From Marinilabiliales bacterium (GTDB lineage Bacteria; Bacteroidota; Bacteroidia; Bacteroidales; UBA12077): DNA of 5,464 nt. Below, one piece after another: positions 1 through 5,464 of this stretch. The notes under the pieces are model-generated. The model searched no databases, was not told the DNA's origin, and saw only the letters and a program-made list of their open reading frames with translations. Every line of letters starts with the position of its first letter. The stretch's first letter is position 1. The stretch lies in NCBI GenBank assembly GCA_002869305.1, contig PKTC01000426.1, positions 1 to 5,464 on the forward strand. The letters run 5' to 3'. The position numbers and the translations under genes were made by a program.

Positions 1-525
1 AGGAACATTAGTTTCAAGCACTTTGCCACTCCACAAAACATTGTCGGCTAATATAAAACCACCTGGTTTAACAAAATCTAAAATGATCTGAAAATATTCA
101 ATGTATTCTTTCTTATCGGCATCAATAAAGACCAGATCGAAATGCTCATTTAACTCAGGTACAATTTTCCGGGCATCTCCAAAATGGAGCTTTACTTTTT
201 CATGAAGTTGTTCTTTTTTTAAGTATTTAGTAATAAAATCTTCAAGTTCGTCATTAATCTCAATGGTATGAAGTATTCCATTTTTTCTTAATCCTTTTGC
301 CAGGCAAATAGCGGAGTATCCTGTATAAGTTCCTATTTCCAAAATTTTTTCAGGATGTATCATCTTGCTTATCATTTCCAGGAATTTTCCTTGTAAATGG
401 CCTGAAAGCATTCTTGGACGAAGGATTTTTAAATTAGTTTCACGGTTTAATTCTGCAAGAATAGGGTCTTCATCATCGGAATGATTAAGAATGTATTCTT
501 CTATATTATAGTAAAAATCAGACAT
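1..525 (-). CDS. Cation-dependent class I SAM O-methyltransferase (partial, C-terminus off the left edge)
   Basis: The gene reads leftward from the ATG at 525-523 and stays open to base 1, giving 175 residues; the family is usually a little over 200, so roughly the last 35-40 are missing. The SAM-binding glycine loop is ILEIGTYTGYSA (residues 61-72). An acidic residue after the next strand (E89 in HTIEIND) fits the ribose-binding position. FIDADKKEY (133-141) and LADNVLW (159-165) supply D135, D161 and N162, the metal ligands of the caffeoyl-CoA/catechol-type O-methyltransferase family (Methyltransf_3). It should be a soluble cytoplasmic enzyme moving a methyl group from SAM to a hydroxyl. 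The substrate cannot be told: relatives act on catechols, phenylpropanoids or tRNA 5-hydroxyuridine (TrmR). The start lies 6 bases after the stop of the M16 peptidase, with no Shine-Dalgarno or separate promoter, so it is probably the second gene of that operon. Family call is firm; substrate unknown. Confidence 0.9.
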   Translation of the reverse strand, partial: MSDFYYNIEEYILNHSDDEDPILAELNRETNLKILRPRMLSGHLQGKFLEMISKMIHPEKILEIGTYTGYSAICLAKGLRKNGILHTIEINDELEDFITKYLKKEQLHEKVKLHFGDARKIVPELNEHFDLVFIDADKKEYIEYFQIILDFVKPGGFILADNVLWSGKVLETNVP

Positions 526-531
526 AGTTAT

Positions 532-1752
532 TTATTGGTAAACCAACATCGACATTTTTTCAAAATCCAGGATTTCGTTGGCAACATGCTGGATATCTTC
601 AACTGTAATGGCTTCTATTTTTTCTTTTATTCTTTTTAAATCATCAACCTTATTAAAAAGCATGAAACTTTTTCCCATTGCCAGCATCACATTGGCATTG
701 TTTTCAGAGTTTATTGCTATTTGTCCAAAAAGTTGGCGTTTAGCTTTTTTTAATTGAACAATGCCTAGTTTTTTTGTTCGAAATGTTTCAAATTCTTTTC
801 TAATTAGTTTAACACATTTCTCGAAGTTTTCCTTGTCAGTACCAAAGTAAATAGAGAAAACTCCAATATCTGAATATGGAGAATAATTTGATTCAACATG
901 GTAAGCATAACCATGTTTTTCGCGAAGTAATAAACTTAATCGTGAATTTAATCCTGGGCCACCTAACATGTTGTCTAGTAAGGTTAAAGCAATTTTTTTG
1001 TAGTCAAACGAATTGTATGCAATGTTGCCAATGATACAGTGCGTCTGGTGAGTGCGTTTTTTAATTATCTTTTTCTCAGGGATATAATTCTCTATTCGAG
1101 AACGTTTTTTTAGCCTGGGGTTTGCTTTGATCCTTCCAAAATATTTATCAGCTAATTTTTGAAATTTTTGAAATGAGATATCTCCAACTGAACATAGCAC
1201 CATCTCGTTGGTGTGGTAATTCTTATGGATAAAAGATTCAATATCCTTTTTTGTAAATCTTCTTAAATCCTTTGGATTACCCAAAATGTTTTTTCCAAGA
1301 GGTTGATTTTTAAAAATTAATTCTTCAAAATCATCAAAAATTAACTCTGCAGGATCGTCTTTGTATGAATTAATTTCTTCAATAATTACTTCCTTTTCTC
1401 GGGTGATTTCTTTGCCTAGAAAAGTCGAATTAAATGTTATGTCAGAAATTAACTCCATAGCACGCTCATAATCTGTGGTTAAAAATGATGTATGAATCGT
1501 TGTTTCTTCTTTTGAAGTGTAGGCATTTATTTCGGCACCCACATCATCCATTCGGCTTAAAATATGATAAGCTTTTCGCTTTTTGGTACCTTTAAATATG
1601 GCATGCTCAATGAAATGAGCCATTCCGTGCTCATGTTCTTCTTCATCACGCGAACCCGCATTAATAATTAAACCACAATGACCAACTGCTGACTTTGAAT
1701 GTAAATGAATGATTCTAATCCCGTTCTCCAGTGTATAACTCTCGTAATCCAT
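532..1752 (-). CDS. M16-family (insulinase/processing-peptidase-like) zinc metallopeptidase
   Basis: Complete gene of 406 residues from the ATG at 1752. The inverted zinc motif HFIEH is at residues 46-50, within the family-typical stretch GMAHFIEHAIFKGT. The third ligand is probably E126, 76 residues after the second histidine in VIIEEINSYKDDP, the spacing known for mitochondrial processing peptidase beta. The C-terminal half carries GGPGLNSRLSLLLREK and GYAYHV (residues 264-284), the usual substrate-contact Arg/Tyr region. Thus one chain has both the catalytic and the substrate-binding signatures, and its length matches single-chain M16B enzymes. No signal peptide or membrane segment is seen, so it is probably cytoplasmic. 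The frame is open back to an ATG at 1794, but that adds 14 unconserved residues and lies upstream of the likely promoter -7 box (1773-1780). MDYESYTLENGIRI is a typical family N-terminus, which favours 1752. The physiological substrate is unknown. It overlaps no neighbour and leads the methyltransferase. Confidence 0.92.
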   Translation of the reverse strand: MDYESYTLENGIRIIHLHSKSAVGHCGLIINAGSRDEEEHEHGMAHFIEHAIFKGTKKRKAYHILSRMDDVGAEINAYTSKEETTIHTSFLTTDYERAMELISDITFNSTFLGKEITREKEVIIEEINSYKDDPAELIFDDFEELIFKNQPLGKNILGNPKDLRRFTKKDIESFIHKNYHTNEMVLCSVGDISFQKFQKLADKYFGRIKANPRLKKRSRIENYIPEKKIIKKRTHQTHCIIGNIAYNSFDYKKIALTLLDNMLGGPGLNSRLSLLLREKHGYAYHVESNYSPYSDIGVFSIYFGTDKENFEKCVKLIRKEFETFRTKKLGIVQLKKAKRQLFGQIAINSENNANVMLAMGKSFMLFNKVDDLKRIKEKIEAITVEDIQHVANEILDFEKMSMLVYQ

Positions 1753-1772
1753 CGCTAAAATTGTATCTGCTG

Positions 1773-1798
1773 CAAAATTATAAAAAACTAACAATCAA
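1773..1798 (-). promoter_or_regulatory. Probable promoter of the M16 peptidase / methyltransferase operon
   Basis: On the minus strand TAATTTTG (1780-1773) matches the Bacteroidota -7 consensus TAnnTTTG at every fixed base. A TTTTG (1800-1796) lies upstream, but only 15 bases separate it from the -7 box, shorter than the usual 17-23, so the -33 element is doubtful. Transcription would begin near 1767, giving a leader of about 15 bases before the ATG at 1752 and excluding the upstream ATG at 1794. Such AT-rich DNA yields chance matches, so this is a candidate only. Confidence 0.4.
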
Positions 1799-1858
1799 AA
1801 TACTAAAAAGATTAAAGAATTAACTGAAATAGGATTTTTTAAAAATTGAGAAAAAATA

Positions 1859-1889
1859 TTTTGTAAAAGGAAATTTTAAATTATATTTG
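1859..1889 (+). promoter_or_regulatory. Bacteroidota-type promoter of tRNA-Phe
   Basis: TTTTG (1859-1863) and TATATTTG (1882-1889) match the -33 (TTTG/TTG) and -7 (TAnnTTTG) elements of the primary sigma factor of this phylum, with 18 bases between TTG and the -7 box. Transcription would start near 1894-1896, about 13 bases before the mature tRNA 5' end, leaving a short leader for RNase P to remove. Both boxes are perfect matches and sit at the right distance from a stable RNA gene, so this is the best-supported promoter in the window. Confidence 0.8.
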
Positions 1890-1908
1890 CATCCGCCAAC
1901 GAGCAATC

Positions 1909-1981
<73 letters not shown>

Positions 1982-1985
1982 CAGG

Positions 1986-2011
1986 CCTCAACAGAAATGT
2001 TGAGGTTTTTT
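1986..2011 (+). terminator. Intrinsic terminator of tRNA-Phe
   Basis: CCTCAACA (1986-1993) pairs perfectly with TGTTGAGG (1998-2005) around a GAAA tetraloop of the stable GNRA type, followed by six T (2006-2011). It starts 4 bases after the tRNA. The T-run exists only on the plus strand, so the hairpin should stop tRNA transcription but not the convergent otsA-otsB transcript. The last T is the complement of the final base of the otsA-otsB stop codon. Confidence 0.9.
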
Positions 2012-4218
2012 CATTGTGATAATTTAGCCAATAAACCCCGAACATCCTTGACTTCATTCACATTGTATTTGGCTAAAGTATTTTTTAACCCAACTCGAAT
2101 AGTATATGCTTTTGCAGGTAAATCATGAAATAGGTATTCATCGGTCCAGTCATCTCCAACACCAAAAATAAAGTCGTAATGCAAATTGTTTATTTTATGC
2201 ATGGCTGCGCGACCTTTATTGATGCCACTATTTTTTATTTCAATAACTTTGTTTCCTTCTAAAATCTCTAGGTTGTGGTTAGAGATTAATCCGCTTAAAT
2301 CGTATTTTAGTTCGTTGGCACGAATAGCTCCCAGCTCGGGATCAGCTTTTCTGTAATGCCAAACAAATGAATAATTTTTTTCTTCTATGAAAGAACCTGG
2401 TGTGCGATCGACGTAAAATTCAAATATGGGTTTAATATTTTCTTTCCAATCAATTTTCATTTGTTCTATAAGCTTCCAATCATCCTTAGGAGTTTTAATC
2501 CAAACCCCGTGTTCTACAATTAAGGTATAATTTTTATTGCCAAACCACTGGGTAAAAGTTTCTTTATCGCGCCCACTTATTAGAACAACTTCGTTTTTTG
2601 GATTTGAAGCTAATTTGTCTAGAATACCATATAAATCTTTATCTGGCGAAGCATCAATTGGTTTGTCTTTAAATCCAACTAATGTACCATCATAGTCGAG
2701 GAAGAATATTCGTTTCTCAGCTTTATTGTAGGCAGTTTGAATTTTTTTCACAATGGCCGCACTCATTTCCTTAGCAATATATTTAGCTTTATCTTCCAGA
2801 ACTTTATTTAACGAATTTAGAAAATCAGAAGCCCAGCGGTCAATATTGTATCGTTGCAATCGGTTTTGCATGATTGTATTTCGCTCTATTTGTTCTTCTT
2901 CAGGCATCTGGATAGCCTTTTTAAGTGTATCAGCAATTTGTTCATAATTTTGCGGATTAATTAGCAGAGCCTCACTCATTTCTTTAACCGCCCCAGCCAT
3001 TTCGCTCAATATCAAAACACCTTTCTTATCAACTTTAGAGGCAACAAACTCTTTGGCTACCAGATTCATTCCATCTCGAATGGGAGTTAAAAGTGCAATC
3101 TCACAAGAAGTATATAAGTCAATTAAATTATCGAAAGGGAAGGAGCGATAAAAATACCAAATAGGCGACCAGTTTATAGTAGAAAATTTACCATTCATAC
3201 GTCCAACTAATTCATCAATCTCACTTTTCATTTTTTGGTATTGATCTACGTTTGCTCGCGATGGAACTGCTAACATAACTAAAGATGCTTTCCCTTGAAA
3301 CTCTGGGTATTTTTCAAGAAAATACTCAAAAGCATGCAATCTTTTTGCTATGCCTTTGGTATAATCAAGGCGATCAATGGATAAAATTAATTTTATGTCA
3401 GGTGTATTTAAAATGTGCTTATCGAGCTGTTGTTGGATGTCTGATTTATCGCGTATTGATTTACTATGATGCTCAAGAGCTGCATTATGGAATTTATCAT
3501 AATCAATTCCCATTGGAAAAGAGTCCGCCTTTACAATTCGATTATGAATGTTGATCTTATTAAAATTGATTTCATAGCCAAGAAGTCTTCTAACCGAACT
3601 AAAAAAGTGTCTTTCATAATCATAAGTATGAAATCCGATCAAATCAGCTCCAAGCATGCCTTCAATAAGCTCATTTCTCCATGGTAAAATGCGAAATACT
3701 TCATACGACGGGAAAGGTATATGCAAGAAAAAACCAATAGAAACATCTGGGCATTTATCTTTAATCATTTGTGGAAGTAATAACAGCTGGTAGTCGTGAA
3801 TCCAAATGGTATCTCCTTTTTCACAGTTCTTAGTAATTACATCCGCAAATTTTTGGTTTACTTTACAATAAGCATCCCAATGTTCTTTTTTGAATTCTGC
3901 AAATTCAGTAAAATAATGAAAAAGCGGCCAAATAGTTTTATTACTAAATCCATAATAGTAAAGATCAACATCTTCGTTGCTTAGATCAACAGCTATACAA
4001 TCTTCTTTTTCAACTGCCACATTAACCTTTTTTCTTAATTCTGAGTTAAGATTTTCTTCTGCTAATCCTGTCCATCCAATCCATTTACTTTCATAAGCCT
4101 CGTGCACTGATCTCATACCTGTTGCTAATCCACCCACGCTGGGTTCTATAGTTAAGTGGTCATTTTCAATTTTTATATTTAAGGGAAGTCGATTTGAGAC
4201 GATAATTATTTTGCTCAT
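2011..4218 (-). CDS. Bifunctional trehalose-6-phosphate synthase / trehalose-6-phosphate phosphatase (OtsA-OtsB fusion)
   Basis: A complete 735-residue protein with both steps of the OtsAB trehalose pathway in one cytoplasmic chain. Residues 1 to about 475 form a GT20 synthase (UDP-glucose + glucose-6-phosphate to trehalose-6-phosphate). SNRLP with R10, GGLATG (29-34), W46, W97, HDYQL with D142, LHIPFPS with H166, SIDRLDYTKG with R283 and K288, and RDGMNLVAKEF with D382 and E390 match the substrate-binding residues known in E. coli OtsA. Residues about 500-735 form a HAD phosphatase that releases trehalose. It has LDYDGT (nucleophile D508, acid D510), ISGR (547-550), NKG (K668) and GDDWTDE (688-694, D689/D690/D693), all four HAD motifs intact. 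A Lys/Glu-rich helical linker (about 472-500) joins them. The ATG at 4218 is the natural family start; no Shine-Dalgarno is seen. It is divergent from the GH15 gene and converges on tRNA-Phe. Such fusions are known in Bacteroidota and in plant and yeast relatives. Both domains look active; regulation is not readable beyond the promoter. Confidence 0.96.
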   Translation of the reverse strand: MSKIIIVSNRLPLNIKIENDHLTIEPSVGGLATGMRSVHEAYESKWIGWTGLAEENLNSELRKKVNVAVEKEDCIAVDLSNEDVDLYYYGFSNKTIWPLFHYFTEFAEFKKEHWDAYCKVNQKFADVITKNCEKGDTIWIHDYQLLLLPQMIKDKCPDVSIGFFLHIPFPSYEVFRILPWRNELIEGMLGADLIGFHTYDYERHFFSSVRRLLGYEINFNKINIHNRIVKADSFPMGIDYDKFHNAALEHHSKSIRDKSDIQQQLDKHILNTPDIKLILSIDRLDYTKGIAKRLHAFEYFLEKYPEFQGKASLVMLAVPSRANVDQYQKMKSEIDELVGRMNGKFSTINWSPIWYFYRSFPFDNLIDLYTSCEIALLTPIRDGMNLVAKEFVASKVDKKGVLILSEMAGAVKEMSEALLINPQNYEQIADTLKKAIQMPEEEQIERNTIMQNRLQRYNIDRWASDFLNSLNKVLEDKAKYIAKEMSAAIVKKIQTAYNKAEKRIFFLDYDGTLVGFKDKPIDASPDKDLYGILDKLASNPKNEVVLISGRDKETFTQWFGNKNYTLIVEHGVWIKTPKDDWKLIEQMKIDWKENIKPIFEFYVDRTPGSFIEEKNYSFVWHYRKADPELGAIRANELKYDLSGLISNHNLEILEGNKVIEIKNSGINKGRAAMHKINNLHYDFIFGVGDDWTDEYLFHDLPAKAYTIRVGLKNTLAKYNVNEVKDVRGLLAKLSQ

Positions 4219-4238
4219 AACAATATTGCTTTTATTTG
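4211..4238 (+). promoter_or_regulatory. Weak candidate promoter for the GH15 gene
   Basis: TTG at 4211-4213 (within TTTTG) is followed after 17 bases by TTTATTTG (4231-4238), which matches TAnnTTTG at five of six fixed positions (the A is a T). Transcription would start near 4244, leaving a leader of about 80 bases before the ATG at 4326. The -33 part lies inside the first codons of the oppositely oriented otsA-otsB gene. A second near-match, GACTTTTG (4283-4290), lies closer to the gene but has no TTG at the proper distance. AT-rich sequence makes either match possible by chance. Confidence 0.25.
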
Positions 4239-4269
4239 GTCATATATATAACCGAAATTTATTAAAAAT

Positions 4270-4298
4270 CAAATTAAATATAGACTTTTGTATTACAA
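4270..4298 (-). promoter_or_regulatory. Candidate promoter of the otsA-otsB fusion gene
   Basis: Read on the minus strand, TTG (4298-4296, within TTTGTTG) is followed after 18 bases by TTAATTTG (4277-4270). This matches the Bacteroidota -7 consensus TAnnTTTG at five of six fixed positions. Transcription would start near 4264, giving a leader of about 45 bases to the ATG at 4218. Spacing and position are good; the single mismatch at the conserved A keeps confidence moderate. Confidence 0.45.
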
Positions 4299-4325
4299 CA
4301 AACTTACTAAATAGTTAATAATTCT

Positions 4326-5464
4326 ATGGATAATTTAGATTATGGTGTTATTGGAAATTGCAGAAGTGCAGCTTTAGTTTCTAAAACCGGATCAATGGAT
4401 TGGTGTTGCCTGCCAGAGTTTGACTCAACATCCGTATTTGCAAAATTATTGGATAAGGAAATAGGAGGTAGCTTCGAAATTTTAGTTAGCGACGATTATA
4501 AAAGAACACAATCATATATTTACAAAACCAATATTCTGGTAACAAAATTTATCAATGGTAATGATCAGTTTGAGATTGTTGATTTTATGCCACGATATAA
4601 GATCGAGGGTAGCGAATACTACGCTCCTCCTGATGTGATTCGGTTTGTAAAGTATGTTTCGGGCAGTCCCGTTTTTAGGGTTAAATACGATCCTAAACTT
4701 GAATATGCAGAATATCCTACAAATACGATTATTAGTAAAGGATATATAAAAAGTTATACCAAAGAAGGAAATTATAATTCAGTTTATTTATATACCAATC
4801 TTAATTATGATAAAGTTATTAATAGTGAAGAGATAAAGATCAAAGACGACGCCTATTTTTTGCTTAGTTATAACCAAAAGATTCTGGAGCAAAATGTCGA
4901 GCGAGCATATTTGAAATTGGAACGCACCAAAGTATATTGGCTAAACTGGTCGGAACGAACGAAGGGATTTAAAAAATACAACGATGAGGTTTTACGCAGC
5001 GCTCTGGTATTAAAATTACTAAGCTATGATAAAACCGGAGCAGTTCTGGCTGCAATAACTACCTCGTTACCTGAAACAATTGGTGAAATAAGAAATTGGG
5101 ACTATCGGTTTTGTTGGATTAGAGATGCCTCTATGGTAATCAAAATAATGACTGAATTAGGACATGAGAATATTGCCAGAAGATATTTGAATTTTATTAT
5201 TGATTTGATTCCCGAAAAAGATGAAAAAATTCAGATTATGTATGGAATCAATCGAGAAAAAACTCTGACCGAACAAACCCTGGATCATCTGTCGGGTTAT
5301 GAAAATTCAGCTCCTGTAAGAATTGGCAATGCGGCATTTGAGCAAAAGCAAAATGATATTTATGGTATCCTGGTAGATGTTATTTATCAGCACTTTAGCA
5401 TGTACGAAACGACTTTGCAAAATAGTGAGGAATTATGGACTGTTGTACTAAGTATAATCAAAAT
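4326..5464 (+). CDS. GH15 family glycoside hydrolase, trehalase/glucoamylase-like (partial, C-terminus off the right edge)
   Basis: The frame is open from the ATG at 4326 to the window end: 379 residues of a family usually near 600. The N-terminus (DYGVIGNCRSAALVSKTGS, then MDWCCLPEFDS) is the start of the trehalase-like N-terminal domain, a beta-sandwich filling about residues 1-220. The (alpha/alpha)6 catalytic barrel begins near 225. RNWDYRFCWIRDAS (256-269) is the hallmark substrate-binding motif of GH15. MYGINREKTLTEQTLDHLSGY (305-325) and PVRIGNAAFEQKQNDIYG (330-347) are also typical. The catalytic glutamates are expected beyond the edge, so activity cannot be confirmed. Family members hydrolyse alpha-linked glucosides to glucose; Mycobacterium and Thermoplasma enzymes of this type are trehalases, others are glucoamylases or dextran-acting. 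Divergence from the trehalose synthesis gene favours trehalase, as an inference. No signal peptide is seen, so it should be cytoplasmic. No Shine-Dalgarno precedes the start. Confidence 0.9.
   Translation, partial: MDNLDYGVIGNCRSAALVSKTGSMDWCCLPEFDSTSVFAKLLDKEIGGSFEILVSDDYKRTQSYIYKTNILVTKFINGNDQFEIVDFMPRYKIEGSEYYAPPDVIRFVKYVSGSPVFRVKYDPKLEYAEYPTNTIISKGYIKSYTKEGNYNSVYLYTNLNYDKVINSEEIKIKDDAYFLLSYNQKILEQNVERAYLKLERTKVYWLNWSERTKGFKKYNDEVLRSALVLKLLSYDKTGAVLAAITTSLPETIGEIRNWDYRFCWIRDASMVIKIMTELGHENIARRYLNFIIDLIPEKDEKIQIMYGINREKTLTEQTLDHLSGYENSAPVRIGNAAFEQKQNDIYGILVDVIYQHFSMYETTLQNSEELWTVVLSIIK

Noticed and set aside
1753..1794. N-terminal extension of the M16 peptidase from the ATG at 1794
   Set aside because: The 14 extra residues match no signal peptide or family feature, and the likely -7 box lies inside them.
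1986..2005. The tRNA hairpin as a bidirectional terminator also serving otsA-otsB
   Set aside because: On the minus strand no U-run follows the hairpin, so it lacks the second half of an intrinsic terminator in that direction.
2753..3984. Four plus-strand open frames of 62-89 codons inside the trehalose synthase/phosphatase gene
   Set aside because: They lie wholly antisense to a well-conserved coding sequence, show no recognisable domain and have no start-site signals; they are shadows of the real gene.
4241..4250. CATATATATA run in the divergent spacer as an operator or repeat element
   Set aside because: A short AT dinucleotide run is expected by chance in such AT-rich intergenic DNA and has no second copy or defined palindrome arms.
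4283..4290. GACTTTTG as the -7 box of the GH15 gene
   Set aside because: It has one mismatch to TAnnTTTG and no TTG 17-23 bases upstream, so it is weaker than the 4211-4238 candidate.

Overview
This window looks like an AT-rich chromosomal segment from a member of the Bacteroidota. Three things point there. The protein families and their arrangement fit, notably a single-chain trehalose-6-phosphate synthase/phosphatase beside a GH15 hydrolase. There are no Shine-Dalgarno sequences in front of the genes. The tRNA gene has a clean TTTTG / TAnnTTTG promoter, the signature of that phylum's primary sigma factor. The window cannot fix the genus.

Layout. (1) Positions 1-525, minus strand: the first 175 residues of a cation-dependent class I SAM O-methyltransferase, cut by the left edge. 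(2) Positions 532-1752, minus strand: a complete M16-family zinc peptidase, only 6 bases upstream of the methyltransferase, so the two probably share a transcript. (3) Positions 1753-1908: a short divergent spacer with a probable peptidase promoter (minus) and a strong tRNA promoter (plus). (4) Positions 1909-1981, plus strand: tRNA-Phe(GAA), followed at once by an intrinsic terminator. (5) Positions 2011-4218, minus strand: a bifunctional OtsA-OtsB fusion that converges on the tRNA, its stop codon touching the terminator T-run. (6) Positions 4219-4325: a 107-base divergent spacer with candidate promoters in both directions. (7) Positions 4326-5464, plus strand: the first 379 residues of a GH15 trehalase/glucoamylase-like hydrolase, cut by the right edge.

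How the genes work together. The two right-hand genes read as a trehalose module. The fusion protein would make trehalose from UDP-glucose and glucose-6-phosphate via trehalose-6-phosphate, and the divergent GH15 enzyme may split trehalose or another alpha-glucoside to glucose. The peptidase/methyltransferase pair has no evident functional link to trehalose; its substrates cannot be read from sequence. No mobile element, CRISPR array, phage gene or disrupted gene is visible. I found no previously undescribed system here. The points worth a second look concern gene arrangement: the shared divergent control region of the trehalose genes and the tight convergent junction at the tRNA.
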